Positions 25,996 through 35,138 of a stretch of 64,000 nucleotides of DNA are shown here, one piece after another (the first letter of the stretch is position 1; each line of letters opens with the position of its first letter). The translations under genes and the position numbers were made by a program. The notes beneath the pieces are model-generated. The model was not told where the DNA came from, ran no database searches, and was given only the letters and a program-made list of their open reading frames with translations. This DNA comes from Nocardioides kongjuensis (lineage in GTDB: Bacteria; Actinomycetota; Actinomycetes; Propionibacteriales; Nocardioidaceae): positions 3,041,001-3,105,000 of the forward strand of contig NZ_JACCBF010000001.1 in assembly GCF_013409625.1 (NCBI RefSeq), read 5' to 3'.

Positions 25996-26493
25996 GTGAC
26001 CGTCACGGACCCCGCAACCGGGAAGACCCGGTTCGCCGTGGTCCCCGCCTCCTACGTCTTCCTCCTGCGGGAGATCGTCTCGGGTGGCAGCACGACGGGC
26101 ACCGAGGTGCTCCTGCAATTGCGGCAGGACACCGGCTACATGGACGGCTTCTGGGCCGCCGCCGCGGCCGGGCACGTCGAGCGCGGCGAGACCGCCGAGG
26201 CCGCCGCCCGACGTGAGGCGCTCGAGGAGATCGCCGTCGACGACCTCGACCTCACCTTCGTGACGGCGATGCAGCGCACGGCCCACGACCTGCCGATCGA
26301 CGAGCGGATCGACTTCTTCTTCACCGCTCGCGCCTGGACCGGCGAGCCGCGCATCGTCGAGCCCGCCAAGTGCGCGGACCTGCGCTGGTTCCCGCTGTCC
26401 GCGCTCCCGGAGCCGCTGGTCCCGCACGAGGCCGTCGTCCTCGCCGGGCTGCGCACCGGCGACCTGCCGGCACTGAGCCACCACGGGTTCTGA
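25996..26493 (+). CDS. Nudix hydrolase-family protein
   Basis: 165 residues. The Nudix box runs GHVERGETAEAAARREALEE and continues IAV, so the R-E-x-x-E-E metal-binding core is intact, while the usual final Gly is replaced. Nudix enzymes cleave nucleoside diphosphates linked to another moiety; the substrate cannot be told. GTG at 25996 is in a plausible context 31 bp after the Rv0909-like gene. Confidence 0.85.
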   Translation: MTVTDPATGKTRFAVVPASYVFLLREIVSGGSTTGTEVLLQLRQDTGYMDGFWAAAAAGHVERGETAEAAARREALEEIAVDDLDLTFVTAMQRTAHDLPIDERIDFFFTARAWTGEPRIVEPAKCADLRWFPLSALPEPLVPHEAVVLAGLRTGDLPALSHHGF

Positions 26494-26567
26494 GCCCGCC
26501 GGGGAGGACTGTCCGGCCCGCCAGCGGTTACCACCTGTCCGGGTGCTCCCTGATCGAGAGGAGAGCC

Positions 26568-26819
26568 ATGAACCAGGAACTGCCACCCCAGCCGAAGCCG
26601 GTCGCCGAGCCGCCGGCACCGCCGCCGGGCGGTCCGCACCGGATCGAGGGGGTGGGCGGGGACGGCGCCTACAGCACCGAGCCGCGCGACCCGGACCCGT
26701 GGCTCAACCCCGCCACCGACGACGAGCTGCCCGCCGAGACGCTCACGCCCGAGGACACCGACACCGAGGCGACCCAGGGCAACCCCGACGTGCCGCCGGA
26801 GACGGAGTCACCCGCGTAG
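26568..26819 (+). CDS. small Pro/Asp/Glu-rich hypothetical protein
   Basis: 83 residues, strongly acidic and proline-rich, probably disordered. Contains GGDGAYSTEPRDPDPWLNPATDDELP. A strong ribosome-binding site (GAGAGGAGA) stands before ATG 26568; the open frame extends upstream to 26370 only as a shadow of the Nudix gene. It resembles in composition the two small acidic proteins at 59178-59545. Its 3' end overlaps the convergent peptidase gene by 12 bp. Confidence 0.65.
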   Translation: MNQELPPQPKPVAEPPAPPPGGPHRIEGVGGDGAYSTEPRDPDPWLNPATDDELPAETLTPEDTDTEATQGNPDVPPETESPA

Positions 26820-27542
26820 CAGTCGCGTCTCGAGCCGGGTCTCGACGGCCGTGCCGTCGGCGCCCCGCTCGACGAAGTACGCCGCCTTGCCGGCCTCCTC
26901 GCCCAACGCCTCGACCAGCTCGGTGCCGCGGTAGTGCAGGCCCACCCCGTCGTCGGTGGCGTAGCCCGCCGGCAGGGTGCCGTCCGCGACCAGCCGCTGG
27001 TAGAGCGGGCGGCGCTGCTCCTCGGAGTCGTAGTGCACCCCGTTGGACCACGGCACCAGGCCGAGCCCGTTGGTGACCGGGCGCAGGTCCGGACCGAACG
27101 AGTCGGTGGTGCCGCCGCTGTGCCAGCAGATCGACCCGGCCGAGACGCCGGTGAGCACGACGCCGGCCTCCCACGCCTCGCGCATCACCTTGCCGACACC
27201 GTGCAGGTCCCACATCGCCAGCAGCCCGGCGACGCTTCCGCCCCAGACCCAGATCACGTCCTGGGAGAGCAGGTGCTCGCGGATGTCGTCGACGTTGGGC
27301 ATCGCGAACAGCGACAGGTGGTTGCCGTGGAAGCCCGCCTCCTGCGCCATGTCGTAGAAGTCGCGGACCACCGCCGGCTGGTCACCGCAGGCCGTGGCGA
27401 GGAAGCACACGCGCGGCGCCCGGCCCTCGACCCCGGCCAGATCGACGGCGTACGACGTCAGCGGCCCGACCGACCACCTCGTGCGTGCGCCGGGCACGAC
27501 CCCGCCGGAGGTCGCGACGATCGTGGGAGCGTCGGCCGGCAC
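26808..27542 (-). CDS. peptidase E-like protein (S51 family)
   Basis: 244 residues, class I glutamine-amidotransferase-like fold. The nucleophile elbow GVSAGSICW has Ser where amidotransferases have Cys, as in peptidase E (Asp-X dipeptidase) and cyanophycinase-like enzymes. VWGGSVAGLLAMW is the oxyanion region. It lies 3 bp after miaB and is very likely co-transcribed with it. ATG 27542. Confidence 0.85.
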   Translation of the reverse strand: MPADAPTIVATSGGVVPGARTRWSVGPLTSYAVDLAGVEGRAPRVCFLATACGDQPAVVRDFYDMAQEAGFHGNHLSLFAMPNVDDIREHLLSQDVIWVWGGSVAGLLAMWDLHGVGKVMREAWEAGVVLTGVSAGSICWHSGGTTDSFGPDLRPVTNGLGLVPWSNGVHYDSEEQRRPLYQRLVADGTLPAGYATDDGVGLHYRGTELVEALGEEAGKAAYFVERGADGTAVETRLETRLLRG

Positions 27543-27545
27543 GGT

Positions 27546-29060
27546 TCAGCCGCAGACCGGCGCGTCGGGCAGCGGTGCGGGGACGCCGATCGAGGGCATG
27601 CCGAGGCCGACGCCCTTCGGCGCGGGCGGCTCGGAGGTGCGGCGCTCCCACGCGTCTCCCGAGCGGGTACGACGCAGCGCGCGGACCGGGCCGTCGGCGA
27701 CGAGGTGGTGCGGGGCGGCGTAGGTGACCTCGACGGTGACCATGTCACCGGGCCGCGGCGCGCCGTCGACAGCTGCGAAGTCGGCCTCGAAGTGGACCAG
27801 CCGGTTGTCGGGTGCACGGCCGGACAACCGGTGCGTCTCGGCGTCCTTGCGGCCCTCGCCCTCGGCGACCATCAGCTCGAGCTCGCGACCGACCAGCCGC
27901 TTGTTCTCCTCCCAGGTGATCTCGTTGACCAGCTCGACGAGGCGGTTGTAGCGGTCGGTGACCTCGGCCTGGTCCACCTGGTCGGGCAGCGTCGCGGCGG
28001 GGGTGCCGGGGCGCTTGGAGTACTGGAACGTGAACGCCCCGGAGAACCGCGCCTCCCGGACGACCTTGAGGGTCTCCTGGAAGTCCTCCTCGGTCTCGCC
28101 GGGGAAGCCGACGATGATGTCGGTGGTGATCGCGGCGTCGGGCAACGCGGCGCGGACCCGCTCGATGATCCCGAGGAACTTCTCCTGGCGGTAGGACCGG
28201 CGCATGTCCTTGAGGACCTTCGAGGAGCCGGACTGCAGCGGCATGTGCAGGCTCGGCATCACGTTCGGCGTCTCGGCCATCGCCTCGATGACGTCGTCGG
28301 TGAACTCGGCCGGGTGCGGGCTGGTGAACCGGACCCGCTCGAGGCCCTCGATGTCGCCGCACGCCCGCAGCAGCTTGGAGAACGCCTGCCGGTCGCCGAA
28401 CTCGACGCCGTACGCGTTGACGTTCTGGCCCAGCAGCGTGATCTCGGAGACGCCCTCGGCGACCAGCGCCTCGATCTCGGCGAGGATCTCGCCGGGACGG
28501 CGGTCCTTCTCCTTGCCGCGCAGGCTCGGGACGATGCAGAACGTGCACGTGTTGTTGCAGCCGACGCTGACCGACACCCAGGCGGCGTACGCCGACTCGC
28601 GCTTGGTCGGCAGCGTCGAGGGGAACACGTCGAGCGACTCGAGGATCTCGACCTGCGCCTCCTGCTGGACCCGCGCCCGGTCGAGCAACGCCGGCAGGGA
28701 GCCGATGTTGTGGGTGCCGAAAACGACGTCGACCCACGGGGCCTTCTTCACGACGGTGTCGCGGTCCTTCTGGGCCATGCAGCCGCCGACGGCGATCTGC
28801 ATGCCGGGCCGCTTCGCCTTGACCGGCGCCAGGTGGCCGAGGTTGCCGTAGAGCCGGTTGTCGGCGTTCTCGCGCACCGCACAGGTGTTGAACACGACGA
28901 TGTCCGCGCAGTCGGCCTGCTGGCCCTCGGCGTCCTTGTCGAACGGGAGGTAGCCGGCGTCCTCGAGGAGGCCCGAGAGGCGCTCGGAGTCGTGGACGTT
29001 CATCTGGCACCCGTAGGTGCGGACCTCGTAGGTCCTCGGCTGTTCTGCGGTGGCGCTCAT
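27546..29060 (-). CDS. miaB: tRNA-2-methylthio-N6-dimethylallyladenosine synthase
   Basis: 504-residue radical SAM methylthiotransferase acting on the i6A made by MiaA. The N-terminal UPF0004 domain has three Cys ([22 protein letters not shown]). The radical SAM motif is CNNTCTFC (C-x3-C-x2-C). The C-terminal TRAM domain covers about residues 390-455. The final ~50 residues are an unconserved tail ending in [17 protein letters not shown] box lies 9 nt before ATG 29060. Confidence 0.95.
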   Translation of the reverse strand: MSATAEQPRTYEVRTYGCQMNVHDSERLSGLLEDAGYLPFDKDAEGQQADCADIVVFNTCAVRENADNRLYGNLGHLAPVKAKRPGMQIAVGGCMAQKDRDTVVKKAPWVDVVFGTHNIGSLPALLDRARVQQEAQVEILESLDVFPSTLPTKRESAYAAWVSVSVGCNNTCTFCIVPSLRGKEKDRRPGEILAEIEALVAEGVSEITLLGQNVNAYGVEFGDRQAFSKLLRACGDIEGLERVRFTSPHPAEFTDDVIEAMAETPNVMPSLHMPLQSGSSKVLKDMRRSYRQEKFLGIIERVRAALPDAAITTDIIVGFPGETEEDFQETLKVVREARFSGAFTFQYSKRPGTPAATLPDQVDQAEVTDRYNRLVELVNEITWEENKRLVGRELELMVAEGEGRKDAETHRLSGRAPDNRLVHFEADFAAVDGAPRPGDMVTVEVTYAAPHHLVADGPVRALRRTRSGDAWERRTSEPPAPKGVGLGMPSIGVPAPLPDAPVCG

Positions 29061-29129
29061 GACCGCTCTAGGGTACGGCGCACGGGCATGCCCATCCGAA
29101 TCCCTCAGGGCTGCTCACCCGCGTCTGGT

Positions 29130-29135
29130 TAGGGT
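29130..29135 (+). promoter_or_regulatory. -10 box TAGGGT of the 29142 gene
   Basis: TAGGGT with 6 nt to ATG 29142. Confidence 0.45.
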
Positions 29136-29141
29136 CGGGGC

Positions 29142-29537
29142 ATGGCTGACACCGCTCCCCCCGGCTTCGTCGCCCGCAACAACGAGGTCATCGGCAGCGT
29201 CCTCAGCATCGTCGCGCTGCTCGCCTCGGCCGGCATGGGCGCCGGGCTGATGTTCGGCACCGGCACCCGTGGCGTCTCGGCGATCCTGACCGTGCTGACC
29301 GTCGCGGGCGGGGCGTTCACGCTGCTCCTGCTCGGTCTCGGTGCGGTGCTGCGCAGCGCCACGCCCGCGGCGCAGTGGGACGCCGAGGAGACGGCGTGGC
29401 GCGCCGAGCGTGGACTCGACCCGCTCACCGACGCCGAGCGCGCGGCGTCGGCGAAGGGCCAGGGCCGGGCGGCGATGCTCGCCGTGCTCGCGCTGGTCGT
29501 GGGACTGGCGCTGAGCGTGCTGCCCGACATCTTCTAG
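29142..29537 (+). CDS. small membrane protein, unknown function
   Basis: 131 residues with three hydrophobic helices (about 17-37, 45-68 and 112-128) and a charged cytoplasmic loop with WDAEETAWRAERGLDPLTDAERAA (read in parts). No family recognised with certainty. Genes for small membrane proteins next to miaB are common in actinobacteria. Confidence 0.7.
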   Translation: MADTAPPGFVARNNEVIGSVLSIVALLASAGMGAGLMFGTGTRGVSAILTVLTVAGGAFTLLLLGLGAVLRSATPAAQWDAEETAWRAERGLDPLTDAERAASAKGQGRAAMLAVLALVVGLALSVLPDIF

Positions 29538-29616
29538 GCCGGGCGTTCGGACACGGTCCGGCAACATTGTCGTGCGGCCGGCCCTGAAGTACTAGCCGAG
29601 CATGGCCCATCGGGAC

Positions 29617-29622
29617 TAGCGT
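29617..29622 (+). promoter_or_regulatory. -10 box TAGCGT of gluABCD
   Basis: TAGCGT with 8 nt to the gluA ATG at 29631; no ribosome-binding site, so leaderless initiation is likely. Confidence 0.45.
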
Positions 29623-29630
29623 CCACGCGT

Positions 29631-30416
29631 ATGACCGTCACCGACGACGCTCCGGTTGACAGCAGCGCGCCCCGCTCCGGGGAGCCCCTGGTCGAGCTCG
29701 TCGACGTGCAGAAGTGGTACGGCGGGTTGCATGTCCTGCAGGACGTCAACCTGAGCGTGGGCCGCGGCGAGGTGGTCGTCGTGATCGGGCCCTCCGGATC
29801 CGGCAAGTCGACCCTGTGCCGCACGATCAACCGCCTCGAGCCGATCGACTCGGGCCGGATCCTGGTCGACGGCTCACCGCTGCCCCAGGAGGGCAAGGCC
29901 CTCGCCCGGCACCGCGCTGACGTCGGCATGGTGTTCCAGAGCTTCAACCTGTTCGCCCACAAGACGATCCTGCAGAACGTCGCGCTCGGCCCGATCAAGG
30001 TGCGCAAGCAGTCGAAGGCCGAGGCCGAGGCGCGCGCACGCGAGCTGCTCGACCGCGTCGGTGTCGCCCACCAGGCCGACAAGTACCCGGCCCAGCTCTC
30101 CGGCGGCCAGCAGCAGCGGGTCGCGATCGCTCGCGCGCTGGCCATGGAGCCGAAGGTGATGCTCTTCGACGAACCGACCTCGGCACTCGACCCGGAGATG
30201 ATCAAGGAGGTCCTCGACGTGATGGTCGACCTCGCCGAGCGCGGGATGACCATGATCGTCGTGACCCACGAGATGGGTTTCGCCCGCACCGCGGCCAACC
30301 ACGTCGTGTTCATGGCCGACGGCCGGATCCTCGAGACCGGCGATCCCGAGACCTTCTTCACGAACCCGGAGAGCGACCGGGCCAGGGACTTCCTCGGCAA
30401 GATCCTCAAACACTAG
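29631..30416 (+). CDS. gluA: glutamate/amino-acid ABC transporter ATP-binding protein
   Basis: 261 residues. Walker A is GPSGSGKS (53-60), Q-loop VFQSFNLF, signature LSGGQQQR, Walker [12 protein letters not shown] and H-loop VTHEMG. It belongs to the polar amino-acid uptake family (GlnQ-type). The first 20 residues are a non-conserved extension. It heads a four-gene operon in the order ATPase, binding protein, permease, permease, which is the gluABCD order of Corynebacterium. Confidence 0.93.
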   Translation: MTVTDDAPVDSSAPRSGEPLVELVDVQKWYGGLHVLQDVNLSVGRGEVVVVIGPSGSGKSTLCRTINRLEPIDSGRILVDGSPLPQEGKALARHRADVGMVFQSFNLFAHKTILQNVALGPIKVRKQSKAEAEARARELLDRVGVAHQADKYPAQLSGGQQQRVAIARALAMEPKVMLFDEPTSALDPEMIKEVLDVMVDLAERGMTMIVVTHEMGFARTAANHVVFMADGRILETGDPETFFTNPESDRARDFLGKILKH

Positions 30417-30428
30417 AAGGAGAAGCGC

Positions 30429-31313
30429 ATGCGACTGAACAGACTGAAGGTTGCCGCGGCAGCCGTTCTCGTGGCGTCGACGCTCGCCGCATGTGGCGAC
30501 GCCGGCAACGATGACGACAAGGGCATCGATGTCGACGTCAAGAAGGACGCCGCGTCACAGTTCGACGAGGGCACCCGGATGCGGGAGCTCGCCGATGCGG
30601 GGAAGATCAAGATCGGCGTGAAGTACGACCAGCCGGGCATCGGCTTCAAGGGGGCCACCGACGACGCCCCCTCCGGCTTCGACCCGGAGATCGGCAAGAT
30701 CCTCGCAGCCAGCCTCGGCATCGCACCGGAGGACATCGACTGGGTGGAGACCATCTCGGCCAACCGCGAGTCCTTCCTGCAGAAGGGCGAGGTCGACCTG
30801 GTCATCGCGTCCTACTCCATCACCGACGACCGCAAGAAGGTCGTGGGCCAGGCCGGTCCCTACTACGTCACCGGCCAGCAGCTGCTGGTGAAGTCGGACA
30901 GCGAGATCGCCTCCCTGGACGACGTGAAGGGCACCGAGGTCTGCTCGGTCACCGGCTCCACGTCGCTGGCCAACATCGAGGCCGAGGGCGCAACGCCCCG
31001 CGGCTTCGACACCTACTCGGAGTGCGTCGACCAGGTTCTCAACGGCTCGGTCGACGCCATGACGACCGACGGCGCGATCCTGCTCGGGTACGCCGCCGAG
31101 CACCCCGACGAGCTCAAGGTGGTCGTCGACCCGTTCTCCGAGGAGCGCTACGGCGTCGGCTACTCCCTCGACCACCCGGAGATGTGCCAGTGGATCGAGG
31201 ACACGATCAAGGCCGCCCAGGACGACGGCGACTGGGCGAAGGCCTTCGAGGTCACTCTCGGCAAGTCGGGCGTCGACACGCCCGAGCCGCCGGAGATGGA
31301 CCCCTGCGCCTGA
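30429..31313 (+). CDS. gluB: glutamate-type ABC transporter substrate-binding lipoprotein
   Basis: 294 residues with a lipoprotein signal; the lipobox LAAC places the lipidated Cys at 22. The mature protein is a family-3 solute-binding domain (IKIGVKYDQPGIGF, GFDPEIGKILA, DLVIASYSITDDRKK). It captures the amino acid outside the cell for GluCD. AGAAGGAGAAG gives a good ribosome-binding site 12 bp after gluA. A strong hairpin follows the gene. Confidence 0.92.
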   Translation: MRLNRLKVAAAAVLVASTLAACGDAGNDDDKGIDVDVKKDAASQFDEGTRMRELADAGKIKIGVKYDQPGIGFKGATDDAPSGFDPEIGKILAASLGIAPEDIDWVETISANRESFLQKGEVDLVIASYSITDDRKKVVGQAGPYYVTGQQLLVKSDSEIASLDDVKGTEVCSVTGSTSLANIEAEGATPRGFDTYSECVDQVLNGSVDAMTTDGAILLGYAAEHPDELKVVVDPFSEERYGVGYSLDHPEMCQWIEDTIKAAQDDGDWAKAFEVTLGKSGVDTPEPPEMDPCA

Positions 31314-31326
31314 CCATCGGCCGCCA

Positions 31327-31355
31327 GCGGGCCCGGCACGCGGTGCCGGGCCCGC
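31327..31355 (+). terminator. intercistronic hairpin between gluB and gluC
   Basis: A perfect 13-bp stem (GCGGGCCCGGCAC with its complement) around a 3-nt loop, 13 nt after the gluB stop and 36 nt before gluC. It may act as a partial terminator or as a 3' stabiliser that keeps binding-protein mRNA more abundant than permease mRNA. Confidence 0.7.
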
Positions 31356-31391
31356 GACGGGCCTGACCGAACGAGAAGGAGGGACGCCGAC

Positions 31392-32045
31392 GTGGAGGAC
31401 GTGTTCTCCCACTTCGACCTGGTGTTGAAGGCGTTCTGGCTCACCGTCCAGCTCGCCTTCCTCTCGGGCGTCGCGGCGCTGGTCCTGGGCACCGCCCTGG
31501 CCGCCATGCGGGTCGGTCCGATCGCGGTGCTGCGGTGGGTCGCCGCGACGTACGTGACCCTCGTGCGCAACACACCGCTGCTCGTGATGTGCGTGTTCGT
31601 CTTCTTCGCCGCGCCCAACACCGGGCTGCTGACCGGCGCTCCCTACGTGCTCAAGGGAACGATCGCGGTCAGCCTCTACACCGCACCGTTCGTCGCCGAG
31701 TCCCTGCGCGCGGGCGTCAACGCGGTCCCGCTGGGCCAGGCGGAGGCGGCCCGGGCGATCGGCATGACGTTCGGGCAGAACATGCGCCACGTCGTGCTCC
31801 CGCAGGCCTTCCGGGCGTCGGTCCCGCCGCTGGCGAGCACGCTGATCGCAATGACCAAGAACACCTCGGTCGTCGCGGTGTTCGGGCTGATGGAGGCGAC
31901 TGCCCGGATGCGGTACTTCGTGAACCGCAACGCCGACGACACCATGCTGATCTTCGTGCTCTTCGCGATCGGCTACATCGTGCTCGTCGAGCTGATCTCC
32001 CTCGGTGCCGTCGGCCTCGAGCGACGCTGGAGGGCGGCTCGCTGA
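31392..32045 (+). CDS. gluC: glutamate-type ABC transporter permease
   Basis: 217 residues, GTG start with AGAAGGAGG upstream. HisM/GlnP-type inner-membrane permease with about five helices. The cytoplasmic EAA loop is AVPLGQAEAARAIGMTFGQNM. The stop overlaps the gluD start (TGATG), so the two permeases are translationally coupled. Confidence 0.92.
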   Translation: MEDVFSHFDLVLKAFWLTVQLAFLSGVAALVLGTALAAMRVGPIAVLRWVAATYVTLVRNTPLLVMCVFVFFAAPNTGLLTGAPYVLKGTIAVSLYTAPFVAESLRAGVNAVPLGQAEAARAIGMTFGQNMRHVVLPQAFRASVPPLASTLIAMTKNTSVVAVFGLMEATARMRYFVNRNADDTMLIFVLFAIGYIVLVELISLGAVGLERRWRAAR

Positions 32046-32902
32046 TGACCGGATCCGTCCTCTTCGACGCCCCCGGCCCGCGCACGATCGCCCGGCACCG
32101 GCTCTACACCGCGCTCACCGCCGCGGCGGTCGCCTGCGGACTGGCGGGAGTCCTCCTCTTCCTCGACGCGAAGGGGGAGCTGGCCTATGGCAAGTGGGAG
32201 CAGTTCGTGACGCCGAAGTACGTGCGCGCACTGCTCGTCGACGGCCTGCTCAAGACCCTGCAGATGGCCTTCTCGGCCGTCATCGGTGCGGTGCTCTTCG
32301 GCGTCGTGTTCGGCATCGGCAAGCTCTCCGACCACCGGCCGGTGCGCTGGACCTGCGCGCTGGTGGTGGAGTTCTTCCGCGCCGTGCCGGTCCTGCTGCT
32401 GATGATCTTCATCTTCTACACCTGGGGCATCGGCGACGGCTTCGGCCCGTACTGGAGCGTGGTGCTGGCCCTCACCCTCTACAACGGCGCCGTGCTCGCC
32501 GAGGTCTTCCGTGCGGGCGTCCTGGCCGTACCCTCGGGGCAGGGCGAGGCGGCGTACGCCATCGGCATGCGCAAGACCCAGGTGATGACGCTGATCCTGC
32601 TGCCGCAGGCGGTGAAGATCATGCTGCCGGCGATCATCAGCCAGTGCGTGGTCGCCCTCAAGGACACCAGCCTCGGCTACTACATCGTCGCCCCGGGACT
32701 GACCTACATCGGGAAGGCCATGTGGACCGAGTTCCCCGGCACGCACCTGCAGACCGCGGTCGTGCTCGCCTTCCTCTACATCTCGGTCAACCTGGTCCTG
32801 ACCGTCATCGCGACCTGGGTGCAGAGGAAGTTCGTCGGCGAGCACAAGCCGCTCGAGGTCGGGATGACCGCGCTCACCACGCAGGCGAGCACGATCCCCT
32901 GA
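32045..32902 (+). CDS. gluD: glutamate-type ABC transporter permease
   Basis: 285 residues. Longer N-terminus than GluC with an extra hydrophobic segment (about 22-42), as usual for GluD. EAA loop: VPSGQGEAAYAIGMRKTQVM. ATG 32045 shares its A with the gluC TGA; the open frame further upstream is a shadow of gluC. Forms the membrane channel with GluC. Confidence 0.92.
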   Translation: MTGSVLFDAPGPRTIARHRLYTALTAAAVACGLAGVLLFLDAKGELAYGKWEQFVTPKYVRALLVDGLLKTLQMAFSAVIGAVLFGVVFGIGKLSDHRPVRWTCALVVEFFRAVPVLLLMIFIFYTWGIGDGFGPYWSVVLALTLYNGAVLAEVFRAGVLAVPSGQGEAAYAIGMRKTQVMTLILLPQAVKIMLPAIISQCVVALKDTSLGYYIVAPGLTYIGKAMWTEFPGTHLQTAVVLAFLYISVNLVLTVIATWVQRKFVGEHKPLEVGMTALTTQASTIP

Positions 32903-32914
32903 CCGCGGCGCGGG

Positions 32915-33394
32915 TCACTTCTTCTTGCTGGTCACCCACAGGTTGATGGTGCCCTCGATGACGACGGTGCCGTCGGCGAGCTCGCCGCGGACCCGCACGG
33001 GCAGCTCACCCTCGGCGGTGTCCCACTGCTCCTGGTCGGTCTCGGCGATGCAGGTGACGTCGCCGGTGGCCTTGGCCGTGTAGCTGACGGTCATGCCCTT
33101 GGGGATCCAGCGCTTGGTGCTGGGGATCGTGGCCTCGGCGAGGCCGCCCATCGCCATCTCGAGGCCGTTGCACAGAGCGATCGCGTGGACCGTGCCGATG
33201 TGGTTCTGCACGCTGCGGCGCTTCGGGATGACCACCGACGCGTAGTTGGGGCGCAGCTCGGTCACCCGCGGGTGGATCGTGGCGAAGTACGGGGCCTTCT
33301 GGCTGAACGCGATCGAGAAGACGCGCTTGCCGAGGGTGCCGCCGACCACGGGGAGGTTCGTCGTGGTCTTCCAGAGGCTGTGGACCTGGGTCAT
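32915..33394 (-). CDS. hotdog-fold protein, DUF4442/PaaI-like thioesterase
   Basis: 159 residues. N-terminal MTQVHSLWKTTTNLPVVGG and the central IGTVHAIALCNGLEMAMGG (the helix of the hotdog fold) place it in the DUF4442 group of putative acyl-CoA thioesterases. The natural substrate is unknown. ATG 33394 is supported by a TAATGT box 7 nt upstream. Convergent with gluD, 12 bp apart. Confidence 0.82.
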   Translation of the reverse strand: MTQVHSLWKTTTNLPVVGGTLGKRVFSIAFSQKAPYFATIHPRVTELRPNYASVVIPKRRSVQNHIGTVHAIALCNGLEMAMGGLAEATIPSTKRWIPKGMTVSYTAKATGDVTCIAETDQEQWDTAEGELPVRVRGELADGTVVIEGTINLWVTSKKK

Positions 33395-33401
33395 GGACCC
33401 A

Positions 33402-33407
33402 ACATTA
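33402..33407 (-). promoter_or_regulatory. -10 box TAATGT of the hotdog gene
   Basis: TAATGT on the minus strand, 7 nt from ATG 33394. Confidence 0.45.
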
Positions 33408-33436
33408 CTCGCCGGTAACCTCCAGGGCGAGTCTCG

Positions 33437-34924
33437 TCAGTGCTTCGTGCCCACGATCACACCGCCGGGGCCCACCCCGACCTCGATCGGCAGCCCGGGC
33501 AGGGCGACGTCGATCGTCACGCCGTGCCGGCCGTCGCCCGGCAGGGTGATGGTGACCGGTCCGGCACAGATCCGGCGATCACCGCACTCGGTCGGCTTCG
33601 GCTGGCTGGTCGGCGGGGCGTCGGTCGGCGGGGTGCTCGGCGGGGTGCCCGGCGGGGTGCCCGGCGGGGTGCCGGGGGCGCTGGCCGGCGATGCCGGCGC
33701 GGAGTCGCCGGCCGGCGGGGCGGTGGGCTTCGGAGCGGGTACGTCGACCGGGTCCGGCGTGCCGGGCGGCGGCGTCGCCGCGGCCGCCGGGGAGGTGGCG
33801 ACCGGCACGGCCGGGTCGGGGTCGCCCGGCGCGGGCTGGGCCGCCGGCGGGTCCGCCGGGTCGATCGGGGCGTCGCTCGGCGTCGCGACCACCACGGGAC
33901 GCGATGCCGCGGGCGAGCGGTCGGGCTCGTCGTGGCCGCCGAGCGCCGCGAAGGCACCGGCGGCGACCGCGGCCACCGCGACCGCGGCGGCGACCGCCAC
34001 GGCCGGACCACCGACACCCGACGCGCCACCCGACGCGCCACCCGACGCGCCGCCGGCACCGCCCGCACCCCCGGTGGTCGTGCCGGTGGTGGCTGCTCCG
34101 GCAGCGGCTCCGCCGGCCGCCGTACCTCCGGCCAGCCAGAGCAGGCCCTTGCCGCCGGCGGGTACGGCGAGCAGCACGATCGGCAGCACGTGGACGGCGA
34201 GCTTCTGGTTGACGCGGTCGACGACGAGGAAGGCGCTCCGGCAGGAGGCACAGCCGTCGAGGTGGGCGCCGAACTTCTGCTCGGCGCGGGCTCCGAGGTC
34301 GCCGCGGGCGTACTGGCTCATCCGGTGGTGGACCCAGCGGCACTGCTCGCGAGCCGGCTCGGGGCCGGCGTGCAGGTCGAGGTAGGCACGCTTGAGGCCC
34401 TCGCGCGCGCGGTGCGCGAGGGAGGAGACGGCGCGCGGCTTGAGGTCCATCAAGGTGGCGACCTCGGCCGGCTTGCGGCCCTCGACCTCGACGTGCCACA
34501 AGACCTTGCGCCAGCTCTCGGGGAGCGTGGCGAGCGCGTCGACGGCGACGGACTCGTCGAGCCCCTCGACGGCCTCCTCGGGGGTGACCTCGGCGGTCTC
34601 GGCCTGCTCGAAGAGCCACGGCTGGTCCGAGGCGACCGACTCGCGCCGCGAGCGCAGCCCGTCGCGGTAGCCGTTGCGGATGGTGACGTGGAGGTACGAG
34701 CGGAAGCTCGAGGTCGGGCCTCTGCCGGCGCTGAGCTGGCCGAGCACCCGCGAGAACGACTCGGCGACGAGCTCCTCGGCGGCCTCGGCGCCGACCAGGA
34801 TCCGGGCGAGGTGGCGAGCGCCGTCCACGTGGTCGCGGTACAGCTCCTCGAACGCAGCGGTGTCGCCCGAGCGCACCCGCCCGAGGAGCTCCTCCTCCGG
34901 GGTGCGGGACGCGTCCTCGCCCAT
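33437..34924 (-). CDS. ECF sigma factor fused to zinc-finger anti-sigma domain, membrane anchor and Pro-rich tail
   Basis: 495 residues. Sigma-70 region 2 lies at about 15-90 and region 4 at about 125-175 (LPESWRKVLWHVEVEGRKPAEVATL then AVSSLAHRAREGLKRAY). A zinc-binding anti-sigma (zf-HC2) motif follows near 195-230, with CRWVHHRMSQYARGDL and HLDGCASC (H-x3-C-x2-C). Hydrophobic stretches and a Gly/Ala/Ser repeat come next, then an Ala-rich helix, a long Pro/Ala/Asp linker and a 50-residue end domain with two Cys. ATG 34924 (GGAGGA, 4-nt spacing) is preferred to 34939. Not co-encoded with a separate anti-sigma. Confidence 0.85.
   Translation of the reverse strand: MGEDASRTPEEELLGRVRSGDTAAFEELYRDHVDGARHLARILVGAEAAEELVAESFSRVLGQLSAGRGPTSSFRSYLHVTIRNGYRDGLRSRRESVASDQPWLFEQAETAEVTPEEAVEGLDESVAVDALATLPESWRKVLWHVEVEGRKPAEVATLMDLKPRAVSSLAHRAREGLKRAYLDLHAGPEPAREQCRWVHHRMSQYARGDLGARAEQKFGAHLDGCASCRSAFLVVDRVNQKLAVHVLPIVLLAVPAGGKGLLWLAGGTAAGGAAAGAATTGTTTGGAGGAGGASGGASGGASGVGGPAVAVAAAVAVAAVAAGAFAALGGHDEPDRSPAASRPVVVATPSDAPIDPADPPAAQPAPGDPDPAVPVATSPAAAATPPPGTPDPVDVPAPKPTAPPAGDSAPASPASAPGTPPGTPPGTPPSTPPTDAPPTSQPKPTECGDRRICAGPVTITLPGDGRHGVTIDVALPGLPIEVGVGPGGVIVGTKH
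33615..33680. repeat. 12-bp tandem repeats coding for PGTP units
   Basis: Several copies of CGGCGGGGTGCC in a row inside the sigma-fusion gene, encoding repeated PGTP on the minus strand. A second in-frame array (CGACGCGCCACC units, about 34016-34051) encodes GGAS repeats. Both can vary in copy number by slippage. Confidence 0.75.
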
Positions 34925-35138
34925 CGGTTCCTCCGCCATGGTTCCTGTGCCTTCTGCCCGCGCTCGAACGCCGCGGGAGTGTCCGCGACGCCCTGTCCAA
35001 CGAGCGAGCGCCTCCGATGATGCACCGAATCGGAAAACTTTCCATCTCGTCGCGAAAACCGCGTGATGTTCCGCCCCGCGCTCCGTCCAGTTCGGTGACA
35101 GCCCCGCCCGGGGACCTGCTCGGACCGATCGGAGACAG

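Noticed and set aside
33615..33690. Short tandem repeats as a CRISPR array
   Set aside because: The units are 12 bp, in frame, without spacers, and encode protein repeats of the sigma fusion.
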